This document shows positions 14,806-23,454 of a stretch of 64,000 bases of DNA, one piece after another. Source of the DNA: JBOCEF01 sp050586345 (GTDB lineage: Bacteria > Pseudomonadota > Alphaproteobacteria > Rhodobacterales > Rhodobacteraceae). The translations under genes were made by a program, and so were the position numbers. Within the stretch, counting starts at the first letter, position 1. Every line of letters starts with the position of its first letter. The stretch spans positions 55,574 to 119,573 of the forward strand of contig NZ_JBOCEF010000008.1 in assembly GCF_050586345.1 (NCBI RefSeq), written 5' to 3'. The notes under the pieces were generated by a model, which did not search any database, was not told the DNA's origin, and was given only the letters and a program-made list of their open reading frames with translations.

Positions 14806-15513
14806 TCAGACCGGGTCGGGCACATCAAGTTTCATGTAATGGACCTTGAAGGCCACCTGCCCGCCCGAGAACGGATCCCCCTCCGCGGTCAGGCGCAGCG
14901 GCTGCGGCGTGGTGTGGGCCAGCGGCGCCGTGGTCGGCCCGTTCACGACCGCGTTCAGCGCGACGCCATGCCCGGTCCCGAAGCGGCTCTCGGCCCCCGG
15001 AACGCCCAGGGTCCAGGCCGTCGGCCCGGTGATCGCCGCGGTCACCCGCGCCGTCACCCCGAACACCACCGCGTCGGCGGGGATCAGCCCCACCGTGTCG
15101 CTCACCGCCCCGGTCGGCGCATGGGTGAAATCGAGCACCTGCACGATGCCGGTCATCGCCGGCTGCGTGACGATCAGCTCGTTCCAGGCGCCGCTGTAAT
15201 AGACCAGCTCGATGCTCTCATCCTCGACCCAGATGCGCCAACCGACGAGCGGGACCACGAAGTCCCACCCATTGTTGACGAACACCGCGATCTCGCCGGG
15301 ATGAAGGTCCCAGTCCGACCCGGTAGCCCCCGCGGGGACGATCCAGCGGTCGCCCTCCGACGGGCTCGTGGGGGCCACGGTCAGCGCCCGGCTCTTGGCC
15401 GAGAGCATGAACAGCGCGTCCAGCCGCCGGAGCGAGGTGTTCACCGGGACGTGCTTGTTGGCCTGGCCTTCCGCCAGGAACGGAAGGGAGAGAACGGGGG
15501 TCACATCAGTCAC
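14806..15513 (-). CDS. DUF2793 protein, GTA tail-fibre candidate
   Basis: A protein of 235 residues. The N-terminal half is a DUF2793 domain: LPFLAEGQANKHVPVNTSLRRLDAL, then SPSEGDRWIVPAGATGSDW and GWRIWVEDES. The C-terminal half (about 115-235) is beta-rich and Gly/Thr-rich, ending FKVHYMKLDVPDPV, and could be a receptor-binding or carbohydrate-binding part. The GTG start lies inside the end of g15 (8-base overlap, AGGTGA 6 bases before it), so translation is coupled to the megatron protein. From memory, the R. capsulatus GTA tail fibre is a DUF2793 protein encoded far from the main cluster. Here the gene is built into the operon. Confidence 0.75.
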   Translation of the reverse strand: MTDVTPVLSLPFLAEGQANKHVPVNTSLRRLDALFMLSAKSRALTVAPTSPSEGDRWIVPAGATGSDWDLHPGEIAVFVNNGWDFVVPLVGWRIWVEDESIELVYYSGAWNELIVTQPAMTGIVQVLDFTHAPTGAVSDTVGLIPADAVVFGVTARVTAAITGPTAWTLGVPGAESRFGTGHGVALNAVVNGPTTAPLAHTTPQPLRLTAEGDPFSGGQVAFKVHYMKLDVPDPV

Positions 15514-18500
15514 TGTACGTCACCTTTCCTTCGGAACCCGGCCCGAAGGCCTCGGAAATCTGCGCCACCGCGATGGTCACGGCGCCGCTGATATTGTCTG
15601 CGGACCGGTCCGCGAAGGCGTAGGTCCAGGACGGAACGCTCGTCTCCGCCTGCCGCACCACCGCGCCGCCGGAATCCAGCACCCGCACCCGGTACCTCTC
15701 GAACGCCTCCGACAGCGGCGTGTAGGCCGCGAAGAACGTGTCGATGTCCTTGCGCGACCGCCGCGTCCAGCGCACCGAAACGTCGCCGGAGGGCTCGATC
15801 ACCGCCTCCACCGCGCTGGGCGCGAAGGGCCGAAGCGCCGTCGCGTTCCAGGTGAAGGTGGTGTAGGCCACCGACGGATCGGTGAAATCCACGCCCGTGG
15901 GCGCGAAGCGATAGTGACGCTCGAGCCCCGCGCTGCCCTCGGTCTGCTCGATCTGCACGACCCGGTCGTCCAGCAGCACCAGCGTCGAGCCGGCCGGGGC
16001 CGGATCCCCGATCAGCACCTCGGTCCCCGCGATCCCGCGCAGGAAGCGCGAGAGCAGGTAGGTCCCGTCCGGCTGCAGGTCGGCCTGCTGGAACTGCAGC
16101 AGCTCCCATTGGCCGTCCGGCGTGCTGAGCGCACAGAGGTTCGCCCCGCTCGCCAGCGCCAGCCGGTCGGCGGATTGAAGCGTGCCCGACAGCATCTCGA
16201 CCCGCACCGGCGCGTGCCGGGTGAACAGCCACGGATCGCCCGCGGGCAGGTCATCCAGCAGCCGGGCGACCACGCTGGGCGTGTCCACCGTGGCCTTGCG
16301 CAGGTAGCCGTCGTCGCGATCCGAGCTGAAGATCTGCACCGATCCCGGCCAGGGATCGGCCCAGACCGCCGCGAACAGCGCATTGTCGCTGCCGCCGAAG
16401 CGGTCCCACGGCGCGTCGATCAGCCGGAACGCCGGCGGTCCGCCATCGCCGCCCGCACCCGCAGCCGGCGCCTCGTCCTCGCCCGGAAGCGTGCGCAGAA
16501 GGTAGAGCGAGCCGTCGACCCGCGTCGCCTCGATCTCGCGCGCCTCGCCATCGGTGATCCGGTCGATGCGATACGTGCCGCCCCCCGCATCGGGAAGCGA
16601 GACCACGTCGCCCGGCTCCAGCGCCAGGTGACCGGGACCGAGCGCGAACTGCGCCTTGTCCCGCGCCGCGACCGCCTCGCGCAGCCAGCGCTCGGCGATG
16701 GCGCGCGCCTGCCCGCGGGTGAGCGCGAGCGTCAGCTCCGCCCCCTTCACGCCAAGCGCGTCCTCGTCGTCCGAGAGCGCCTCCTCGACGCCCGCCTGGT
16801 ACGAGGCCTCGGCCCGCACGAAGCCGATGCGCACCCGTTCGGGCGCCATCGCCTCCGGCAGCCGGGTCAGCTCCAGCACCCGCCCGTCCGGCGCCTCGAC
16901 CATCTCGTCGCGAGAGATCTCCGCCACCGGCGCGCGGCCGCGCATCCGGAACACCAGCTTGCCGCCGCTCTCCACCGCGTCGAACCCATAGGCCAGCATC
17001 AGCGCCTGCAGGTTCTCGCGCGGGGTGCGCACCTGCGCGTCCGCGAAGCCCGCGACCACGCCCTCGAGCCCCGAGACGTCGATCTGCGTCAGGCCTGCAT
17101 CCGCGCAGATCTCCGCCACGACCGCCGCCAGCGAGGCCGCGCTCACCCGGCCCGTGATCCAGTGGCCCGTCTCGTGCGCCGACGCGTCCGACCAGACATC
17201 CGCCCGGTTCGGCCAGGCCGGCCAGGGACGGGCGTCCCAGGTCCAGACATAGGTGTTGGACAGGTCCAGCATCGGCCGGTTGTAGACCGCCGACACCGGG
17301 TTGTTGGCCGCGTCGGACCAGTGCTTCCACGCCGCCTGCAGCATCCGCCGCTGGATCAGGTCGTCGCGCTGACCGTCCGAGAAATGCGGCAGGCCCGATT
17401 CCGAGGATTTCGAGTCCACGAACACGTTCGGCTGGTTCGTGCCCTTGTCCACCGCGCCGCAGCCGATCTCGGTCAGCCACACGGGCTTGCTCTCGGGCCG
17501 CCACGCGCTCGGCGCAGACTGGCGCACGCCGTCGATCCGGTCGTGGTGATAGCGTTTCCACCAGTTGCGGATGTCCTTGTTGCGCCAGATCCAGTCCTCG
17601 CCGATCAACCCGTCCCGGATCGGCGTGCGGATCTGCGCCGCACGGTCCGCGTCCGAGGCGTAGTACCAGTCATACCCCTCGCCCGCCGCGAAGCGGGACG
17701 CGAGGTAGTCGAGGTCGTAGATCGAGCTCGTCTCCTGCGCGTCGAGATGCTCGTACCCCTCGCGCCAGTCGGTCAGCGGGGCGTAGTAGTCGATGCCCAC
17801 GAAGTCGATCGCCGCGTCGGCCCAGAGCGGGTCGAGATGGAAGATCCGGTCGCCCGTGCCGTCCTGCGGCTGGTGGCCGAAATACTCCGACCAGTCCGCC
17901 GCATAGCCGAGGTTCACGTCGTCCCCAAGCACCGCGCGCACGTCCTGCGCAAGCTGCCTGAAGGCCTGCACGGCCGGGTAGCTGACACGCCCGTCGCGCA
18001 CCTGCGTCAGGCTGCGCATCTCCGAGCCGATGCAGAACGCGTGCACGCCGCCCGCCGCCTTGCACAGCCAGGCGTAGTGCAGGACCATCCGGCGCAGCGT
18101 CCACTCCGCCGGGCCGCTGTAATGCACCTGGTCGCCGACGAGCGAGAAGTCCGTCGGCTGCGCGGTCCCGAAGAAGGACGCCACCTCGGCCGCCGCCGCC
18201 GCCGTCTGGTCGGGCGAGCCGGGCTGACCGGGCGCAAGGCTGGTGGTGATCCGCCCGCGCCAGGGAAAGGCCGCCTGCTCGGCGCCCCAGCCCCAGGGAT
18301 CGGGCAGGCCGTTGCCCGCCGGGATGTCCATCAGCAGGAACGGATAGAACATCACCCGCATCCCGCGGTCCTGCATCTCGCGGATCGCGTCGATGACGGA
18401 CTGGTCGGACGGAGTCCCCCCGTAGACCGGCCCGCCCTCGGCGTCCCGGCTCACCTGGTAGGCGGTCGCGCGGATCTGCCCCGCGACCGTCCAGGTCTCG

Positions 18501-19432
18501 GGCGCGGTGACCTTCTCGTTGTACTCCACGCCCGGGCGCACAAGGCATTCGCCGCAGCGCAGGTCGTCGCCGAACCAGCTGACGACGAGCGACACGGCTT
18601 TCGCCTCCGGAAGCTCCTCCTGCAACTGGTCGAGCGAGACCAGCAGGTCCGCCTTGCCCGTCACCGCGTTGGCGTTGAGCGTGCGCGACCGGCCTTCCTC
18701 CTCGATCACCCGCACCGGCTGCGTCGAGAGCGAGAACTCCCCCGAGCCCGGGGACAGAGCGACGCCCTGGATGATCTGCTCGGGCGCGAGGCCCGCCTCC
18801 GGCACGCCCGCATCCTCCGGCGCCTCGGGCGTGCGGATCACCTCGACGGTGATCTGGGGCACGCGGTTGCCGTACTTGCTCGCCGGGAAATCCTCGAACA
18901 CGATATAGGCCGTGCCGCGATAGGCCGGGGCCCAGCCCTCGGTCGCCTCGATCAGCGGATCGGGCCCCTGGTCCTCGGTCCCGCGATGCAGCCGCCAGCT
19001 CACCTTCTCCAGGTCCAGCGGCTTGCCGTCGGCCCAGACCCGGCCGATGCCGTCGATCCTGCCCTCGCACAGCGCGACGGCGAAACCGATGGTGTAGGAA
19101 TAGGTCGTGACCGACGGGCCGGAGCCCTTGCCCCCGCCCGACCCGGTCGCGTTCTCAAGGAAGCGCGTCGACCAGATCACGTGGCCCGCGAAGCGCATCC
19201 GGCCCCAGCACTGGGCCACCGGCGCGCCTTCCTCGGCGCCCTGGACGCGCAGGCCATGCGCCTTGCCGCGCACCACGGCCCGCTGGCCGGAGCCGAACAC
19301 CGCCTGGTCGATCAGGCCGCCGACGATGGCGCCCGCCGCCTGCCCGATCGCCGCCGCGCTGACCCCGAGGAACGCGCCCCCGGCCGCGCCGCCGATCGAC
19401 GCGCCCGCCGCTGCAAGAACCACTGTCGCCAT
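15506..19432 (-). CDS. GTA gp15 megatron (host-specificity tail tip protein)
   Basis: The largest gene of the GTA, 1308 residues, forms the tail-tip megatron that contacts the recipient and conducts DNA. A Gly/Ala-rich hydrophobic N-terminus (1-45) could enter the membrane. A GTA TIM-barrel-like domain of glycoside hydrolase type lies at about 430-760, with FVGIDYYAPLTDW and KPVWLTEIGCGAVDKG containing acidic residues of a hydrolase site. A phage tail-tip domain follows (about 800-1000). The C-terminal part is a fibronectin-like region (VSVRWTRRSRKDIDTFF, SWTYAFADRS). The ATG at 19432 follows GAGGTGA and starts 3 bases after the gp14 stop. The frame is intact over 3.9 kb. The length is like that of R. 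capsulatus gp15. Confidence 0.95.
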   Translation of the reverse strand: MATVVLAAAGASIGGAAGGAFLGVSAAAIGQAAGAIVGGLIDQAVFGSGQRAVVRGKAHGLRVQGAEEGAPVAQCWGRMRFAGHVIWSTRFLENATGSGGGKGSGPSVTTYSYTIGFAVALCEGRIDGIGRVWADGKPLDLEKVSWRLHRGTEDQGPDPLIEATEGWAPAYRGTAYIVFEDFPASKYGNRVPQITVEVIRTPEAPEDAGVPEAGLAPEQIIQGVALSPGSGEFSLSTQPVRVIEEEGRSRTLNANAVTGKADLLVSLDQLQEELPEAKAVSLVVSWFGDDLRCGECLVRPGVEYNEKVTAPETWTVAGQIRATAYQVSRDAEGGPVYGGTPSDQSVIDAIREMQDRGMRVMFYPFLLMDIPAGNGLPDPWGWGAEQAAFPWRGRITTSLAPGQPGSPDQTAAAAAEVASFFGTAQPTDFSLVGDQVHYSGPAEWTLRRMVLHYAWLCKAAGGVHAFCIGSEMRSLTQVRDGRVSYPAVQAFRQLAQDVRAVLGDDVNLGYAADWSEYFGHQPQDGTGDRIFHLDPLWADAAIDFVGIDYYAPLTDWREGYEHLDAQETSSIYDLDYLASRFAAGEGYDWYYASDADRAAQIRTPIRDGLIGEDWIWRNKDIRNWWKRYHHDRIDGVRQSAPSAWRPESKPVWLTEIGCGAVDKGTNQPNVFVDSKSSESGLPHFSDGQRDDLIQRRMLQAAWKHWSDAANNPVSAVYNRPMLDLSNTYVWTWDARPWPAWPNRADVWSDASAHETGHWITGRVSAASLAAVVAEICADAGLTQIDVSGLEGVVAGFADAQVRTPRENLQALMLAYGFDAVESGGKLVFRMRGRAPVAEISRDEMVEAPDGRVLELTRLPEAMAPERVRIGFVRAEASYQAGVEEALSDDEDALGVKGAELTLALTRGQARAIAERWLREAVAARDKAQFALGPGHLALEPGDVVSLPDAGGGTYRIDRITDGEAREIEATRVDGSLYLLRTLPGEDEAPAAGAGGDGGPPAFRLIDAPWDRFGGSDNALFAAVWADPWPGSVQIFSSDRDDGYLRKATVDTPSVVARLLDDLPAGDPWLFTRHAPVRVEMLSGTLQSADRLALASGANLCALSTPDGQWELLQFQQADLQPDGTYLLSRFLRGIAGTEVLIGDPAPAGSTLVLLDDRVVQIEQTEGSAGLERHYRFAPTGVDFTDPSVAYTTFTWNATALRPFAPSAVEAVIEPSGDVSVRWTRRSRKDIDTFFAAYTPLSEAFERYRVRVLDSGGAVVRQAETSVPSWTYAFADRSADNISGAVTIAVAQISEAFGPGSEGKVTYSD

Positions 19433-19435
19433 AAC

Positions 19436-19888
19436 TCACCTCGGAAATCGGAACGCGGCCGCCACGCGGCGCCGCCAGGACGGGCCCAGCGAGTTCTCGA
19501 CCACGCCGCGCCCGCTATAGGCATGGATCATCCGCGGCTCCCCGGCGCCGACGGCGCTCAGGATGCCCAGATGCTTGGCCGGACCCGTCCGGCGCATGCG
19601 GAACAGCAGCACGTCGCCGGGCCGCGCCTCGGGGATCGGAACCCGCGCCAGGTGGCGCGCGGCCGCCTCGAACAGCACCTCGCGCCCCGACGCCTCGGAC
19701 CAGTCCGGGGTGTAGGGCGGCGGCGTCTCCGGCTCGGTCCCGCGCAGCTCGCGCCAGACCCCGCGCACGAGGCCGAGGCAGTCCGCCCCGGCGCCCTTCG
19801 CGCTCGCCTGGTGCTGGTAAGGGGTGCCGAGCCAGCCGCGCGCCGCGGCCACGATCCGGGCCGCCATCGCGTCGTCAGCCCCGGTCAT
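19436..19888 (-). CDS. GTA gp14, NlpC/P60 cell-wall peptidase
   Basis: A C40 family peptidase of 150 residues that would cut peptidoglycan stem peptides during DNA delivery. The catalytic Cys37 is in GAGADCLGLVRGVW, the His is in AKHLGILSA (His107), and a further polar residue follows in MIHAYSGRGVVE. It has no signal peptide, as expected for a virion part. The ATG overlaps the gp13 stop by 4 bases (ATGA), which fixes the start. It corresponds to R. capsulatus g14. Confidence 0.93.
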   Translation of the reverse strand: MTGADDAMAARIVAAARGWLGTPYQHQASAKGAGADCLGLVRGVWRELRGTEPETPPPYTPDWSEASGREVLFEAAARHLARVPIPEARPGDVLLFRMRRTGPAKHLGILSAVGAGEPRMIHAYSGRGVVENSLGPSWRRRVAAAFRFPR

Positions 19889-20772
19889 CGGAACAACGAG
19901 CCCCCGTCGTGATCCTCGTCCGAGGTCGGGTAGTCCGTCATCCAGTCCTCGCCCGGAAGATGCGGGAAGCCGCGGAAGTTCAGGATGTTGTCGAACTTCC
20001 CCCGGCAGGTCGCCGCGCTCTTGTCGCAGCCCGCGGCGATGTCGAACGCATCCCCGACCTCCACCGCGCCCGGCGGCGCCGTCCACAGCGTCACCACGTG
20101 GACGCCGCCGCGGATCGCGTGCACCTGCACCCGCATCGTCTCCCCGGCATTGCCGCCGGAGGTCCAGGCCACGCGGCCGAGCGAGAACCACCCGGCCTCC
20201 TGGCCCAGCCCCGAAACCTCGAAGCTGCGGTCGTCGATCACGCGCGTCACCGCGCCCGACGCGGCGAAGGCGCCGGTCAGCGCCACGCCGCAGCGCCCGT
20301 CCCCGAGCGCCGCGTCGCAGCTGCGCATGTAGACCCGGCCCGCCGGGCGGTTCAGCGCCTCCGACAGCCCGAGGATCTCCACCTCGAACCCGAGCAGCCC
20401 GCGCCGCACCTCGCCGACCGAGCCCGCGAAGACCAGCGTGCGGTTCTCGGGGTCGGTCCAGTCCACGACCCACTGCCGGATCACCGCCCCGTCATAGAGG
20501 CCGCGCTCCAGGTCCGCCTCGGTCACGGCCTCCGAGCGCAGCGCGCCCGCGGCCTCCATGTTGTCGACCGAGAGGCCCAGGCCCTGCTCCAGCGCCGTGC
20601 GCGCGAACCCGGATTCGGGCTCGAACGTCACGCCGTCGAACTCCAGCGCGCCGTCATGGTCGGTGAACCCCAGGCGCACGCCGTCCCGCCGCTCCAGCAG
20701 CCAGCACCGCGCCAGCGTCGCGCAGCCCTCGGCCAGCGCGGCAAGGATGTCGTCGTCGATGTTCCGGGTCAC
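19885..20772 (-). CDS. GTA gp13, tail hub protein (DUF2163) with four conserved cysteines
   Basis: A baseplate hub protein of 295 residues: a DUF2163 domain (about 15-150) and a C-terminal BR0599-like region. Four cysteines stand in two pairs, RSCDAALGDGRCGV and AAGCDKSAATCRGKF. This matches published structural work on the R. capsulatus particle, where the hub holds an iron-sulfur cluster. The GTG start overlaps the g12 stop (GTGA), and the stop overlaps the g14 start. The C-terminal WMTDYPTSDEDHDGGSLFR also resembles family members. Confidence 0.92.
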   Translation of the reverse strand: MTRNIDDDILAALAEGCATLARCWLLERRDGVRLGFTDHDGALEFDGVTFEPESGFARTALEQGLGLSVDNMEAAGALRSEAVTEADLERGLYDGAVIRQWVVDWTDPENRTLVFAGSVGEVRRGLLGFEVEILGLSEALNRPAGRVYMRSCDAALGDGRCGVALTGAFAASGAVTRVIDDRSFEVSGLGQEAGWFSLGRVAWTSGGNAGETMRVQVHAIRGGVHVVTLWTAPPGAVEVGDAFDIAAGCDKSAATCRGKFDNILNFRGFPHLPGEDWMTDYPTSDEDHDGGSLFR

Positions 20773-21395
20773 AGCCGCACCTCCACGACGGGGATCGAGG
20801 GGATCTCGCCCGCCTCCATCGCCGTCAGCGACACGTCGATCGCGTCCTCGGCGAAACGCACCGGCACGTCGAACTCGAACCCCGCCGTCACCGAGGCGCC
20901 CGCGCCGGGGGCCGAGGCCAGCTCCACGAACTCGCCGTCGAAGGTGTAGCCCGTGCCGAAGGACTGCTCGGCGCCGTCCACCGCCACCCGCACCGTGCCG
21001 ATCACCGCCTTCTGGATCGGGCGGAAATAGGTGTGACCGCCGCTGGCATAGGCCTTGCGCAGCGCGAATCTGGTGGTCGACCCGTCGCCCTGGCCCAGCT
21101 CCTGGTCGATGGGCGAGATCTCCTGGCTCGGAAGGCAGGACTTGCAGTCCAGCCAGTCCTTCCAGCGAAACCCGTGCAGCCGCCCGCGGCGGGCCTCGAA
21201 AAAGGCCAGGATCTCCATCAGGTCGTCGCCCGAACTGATCCCCACCCCCGCGTCATAGCGCCGGCGCGCATGTTCCCAGGCCGCGTTGCGCGCCTCGAAC
21301 CCGTTGGCCAGCGTCACGATCTCCGTGCGCCGCTCCGGCCCGCCCGAGGACCCGCGCGACAGCCGGGTCGGGAAGCGAACGTCATGAAAGCCCAT
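20769..21395 (-). CDS. GTA gp12, distal tail protein (DUF2460)
   Basis: A tail protein of 208 residues. DUF2460 features are MGFHDVRFPTRLSRGS at the start, FEARRGRLHGFRWKDWLD in the middle and a beta-rich C-terminal half. It joins the tail tube to the hub. The start follows GAGGAG by 6 bases and lies 15 bases after g11; it ends in a 4-base overlap with g13. The two cysteines in DCKSCLPS are of unknown role. Confidence 0.93.
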   Translation of the reverse strand: MGFHDVRFPTRLSRGSSGGPERRTEIVTLANGFEARNAAWEHARRRYDAGVGISSGDDLMEILAFFEARRGRLHGFRWKDWLDCKSCLPSQEISPIDQELGQGDGSTTRFALRKAYASGGHTYFRPIQKAVIGTVRVAVDGAEQSFGTGYTFDGEFVELASAPGAGASVTAGFEFDVPVRFAEDAIDVSLTAMEAGEIPSIPVVEVRL

Positions 21396-21410
21396 CCCGC
21401 TCTCCTCTCA

Positions 21411-22076
21411 TCACAGCTGGCGCGTGCCGGCATTGGCCGCGCGCGAAATCGCCGCCGCCACCTGCCCGCGCGATTTCAGGAAGCTCTGCGCGTCGCGCGT
21501 GTGCACGTTGACGGTGACATGCGTGCCCCCGCCCCCGGCCGAGGCGACGCCCAGCCGCCCGTCCGGGCCGCGGGTCAGCGGCAGGATCGCCTCCGGCCCC
21601 GCCTCGCCCATCAGCCCCGTGCCGCCCCGCATCGGGAACAGCGTCGGTCCCTCGACCACGCCGCCCCCCGCGAAGGCCCGCACCCGCCCGGCCGAGAAGG
21701 CCGCGCCGTCGGCGAAGAGGTTCAGCCCCCCCAGCACGCTGCCGACGCCCGAGCTGACCAGCCCGCTGATCCCCGAGCCGACCGCCTTCTGGATCGGCCC
21801 CAGGGCGGCGTTCAGCACGTTGTTCGACAGGTCCCGCCCGAGGCCGCGCAGCGTCTCGGAGGCGCGCTTGCCCCCGAACACCAGCCCGTCCAGCGCCCGC
21901 CGCAGCGAGCCGCTGATCGAGCTCGACAGCCTGTCGGCCTCGGCGCTGGTGCGCTTCATTTCCTCGCGCACCTCCGACAGCTCGGCCGCGAACGCGTCCG
22001 ACAGCCCCTGCGCATCGCGCGACAGCGACCCGAGGCTCAGCGCCTCGCCGCCCAGAAAATCGTCCAGATCAGCCAT
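21411..22076 (-). CDS. GTA gp11, short tail tape measure protein
   Basis: A protein of 221 residues with a helical N-terminal half (VREEMKRTSAEADRLSSSISGSL) and a hydrophobic Gly-rich middle (SGISGLVSSGVGSVLGGLNLF). It ends with the tape-measure signature GLMGEAGPEAILPLTRGPDGRLGV. The length is far below that of phage tape measures and fits the short GTA tail. It starts inside the end of the g10.1 gene (8-base overlap) behind AGGAG. Confidence 0.92.
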   Translation of the reverse strand: MADLDDFLGGEALSLGSLSRDAQGLSDAFAAELSEVREEMKRTSAEADRLSSSISGSLRRALDGLVFGGKRASETLRGLGRDLSNNVLNAALGPIQKAVGSGISGLVSSGVGSVLGGLNLFADGAAFSAGRVRAFAGGGVVEGPTLFPMRGGTGLMGEAGPEAILPLTRGPDGRLGVASAGGGGTHVTVNVHTRDAQSFLKSRGQVAAAISRAANAGTRQL

Positions 22077-22287
22077 CGTCCCGTCTCCTGACCGGTTCGT
22101 CGGGATATTTCGCGCGCAGGGCGTCCAGCCCCGCGCGCGTCATCGCCGCCCGCCCTGCGCCGAAGCCCAGCCCCGTGCAGGCGGCCTCGAACTCGCGCGG
22201 GGTCATCGACCAGAAGGCCTCGGGCGTCAGGCGCAGCGCGCCGAACCCCACCCGCATCAGCCCCGGCCAGTCGATCCGGCCCTTCAT
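22069..22287 (-). CDS. GTA g10.1-like small tail assembly chaperone
   Basis: A protein of 72 residues beginning MKGRIDWPGLMRVGFGALRLTPEAFWSMTPREF. LRLTPEAFWxMTPREF is the mark of a small phage tail assembly chaperone family that follows g10 in GTA clusters (orfg10.1 in R. capsulatus). The ATG overlaps the g10 stop by 4 bases and the stop overlaps g11 by 8 bases. It probably pairs with gp10 on the tape measure before tail assembly. Confidence 0.88.
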   Translation of the reverse strand: MKGRIDWPGLMRVGFGALRLTPEAFWSMTPREFEAACTGLGFGAGRAAMTRAGLDALRAKYPDEPVRRRDDG

Positions 22288-22607
22288 TCGCCGTCTCCGA
22301 GCGGCGCGAAGGTCCGCGACAGAAGCACCGCCGCGGCCCGCGCCGCGCCCGCCGCCCCGCCGCCGACCTCCATGCCCGCCAGCTCGTCGTCCGAGATCTC
22401 CGCGCCCGCGCCGCGCAGCCCGGCGCCGATCAGCAGCACCAGGTCGCGCGCCCGCACCCCGCCGCCCTCGAACCGGGCCACGAGGTCCGCCAGGCACTCG
22501 GCCCCCAGCGCGTCTTCCAGCTCCGCGAGCGCGCCCAGCGTCAGGCGCATCCCGCGCGCCTCTCCGCCGAGCACGATCCGCGCATCCCCGCGCATCGCGT
22601 TCGCCAT
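22284..22607 (-). CDS. GTA gp10, tail assembly chaperone
   Basis: A protein of 107 residues of the GTA_gp10 family: MANAMRGDARIVLGGEARGMRLTLGALAELEDALG, then LADLVARFEGGGVRARDLVLLIGAGLRGAG. This helix-rich layout is typical of tail assembly chaperones. It starts 4 bases after the g9 stop with no clear ribosome binding site, so it relies on coupling to the abundant tail tube gene. It ends in a 4-base overlap with the g10.1 gene. Confidence 0.9.
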   Translation of the reverse strand: MANAMRGDARIVLGGEARGMRLTLGALAELEDALGAECLADLVARFEGGGVRARDLVLLIGAGLRGAGAEISDDELAGMEVGGGAAGAARAAAVLLSRTFAPLGDGE

Positions 22608-22611
22608 CGGA

Positions 22612-23019
22612 TCAGGCCGCCGTGAAGCTCAGCGCCCCGGCCGAGGCCAAGGAGACCTCGTAGACCGCCTCGCCGTCATGCTGGCCGCTGTATTCCAGCG
22701 CCGTGATCTGGAACGGACCCTCCACCACGCCGAAATCGGGGATCACCGCCTGGAAGGTGGGGATCTCGCCGTTGAAGAAGGCCGCGCGCATCGTCTCGTC
22801 CGACGCGCCGTCCAGGAACACGCCCGAGCCCGACAGCGACGCCGCCTTGACCCCGACGCCCGCCAGCAGCTCGCGCCAGCGCGACGTGCTCGCCGCATTG
22901 GTCACGTCCACCGTCTCGGCGTTGAACGACACGCGGCTGGCGCGCAGCCCCGCCACCGTCACGAACACGCCGCCATCATCGACCTTCAACAGCAGGTCCT
23001 TGCCCTTTTGAGCCGCCAT
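22612..23019 (-). CDS. GTA gp9, major tail tube protein
   Basis: A protein of 135 residues of the phage tail tube type 2 family: KGKDLLLKVDDGGVFVTVAGLRASRVSFNAETVDVTNA at the start and ALEYSGQHDGEAVYEVSLASAG near the end. It polymerises into the tail tube. A strong AGGAG lies 8 bases before the ATG, fitting high expression. It corresponds to R. capsulatus g9. Confidence 0.93.
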   Translation of the reverse strand: MAAQKGKDLLLKVDDGGVFVTVAGLRASRVSFNAETVDVTNAASTSRWRELLAGVGVKAASLSGSGVFLDGASDETMRAAFFNGEIPTFQAVIPDFGVVEGPFQITALEYSGQHDGEAVYEVSLASAGALSFTAA

Positions 23020-23040
23020 TTTCCGTTCTCCTGAATAAGG

Positions 23041-23454
23041 TTACGCTTCGACGCGGAACTCGAACCGAAGGTCGATCCGCCGGCCGCCCTCGGCCACGCG
23101 CCGGGCCCGCGCCCCGCGCAGGACCTGCGTGACCACCCGCCCCGAGGCCGGCGCCAGCGGCGCCGACAGCACCCGCTCCACCTCGGCCGCGATGCCCTTC
23201 ACGGACGCGAAGCCCCCCGTCGGCGCGTGGACCGAGACCTGGGCCTCGTGGATCCCGCCCGTCAGGCCGATCGCCGACCAGTCGCGCACCGTCTCGTCGC
23301 CGAGCGTCACGTAAGGCCCCGGATCGGCGCCCGGGGCGTCGAGATGCACGGCCTCGTCGAAGATCCGGCCCTCGACCAGGCCCGACAGGACCGCGTCGCC
23401 CGACAGCGCGGCGTAGATCGCCTCCTGCAGGGCGGCGGACTTCAGAACGCTCAT
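23041..23454 (-). CDS. GTA gp8, tail terminator (DUF3168)
   Basis: A protein of 137 residues starting MSVLKSAALQEAIYAALSGDAVLSGLV, the DUF3168 pattern, with WSAIGLTGGIHEAQVSVHAPTGG and a basic middle. It caps the tail and joins it to the head. The ATG at 23454 follows GAGGAGG by 7 bases and overlaps the g7 stop (ATGA). An upstream in-frame ATG at 23481 would lie inside g7 and is less likely. Confidence 0.92.
   Translation of the reverse strand: MSVLKSAALQEAIYAALSGDAVLSGLVEGRIFDEAVHLDAPGADPGPYVTLGDETVRDWSAIGLTGGIHEAQVSVHAPTGGFASVKGIAAEVERVLSAPLAPASGRVVTQVLRGARARRVAEGGRRIDLRFEFRVEA

Noticed and set aside
15368..19912. A plus-strand open frame of over 1500 codons across the GTA megatron gene
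   Set aside because: It is the antisense shadow of g15 in very GC-rich DNA. Its translation is Arg/His/Pro-rich with no family motif, while the minus-strand frame has clear GTA domains.
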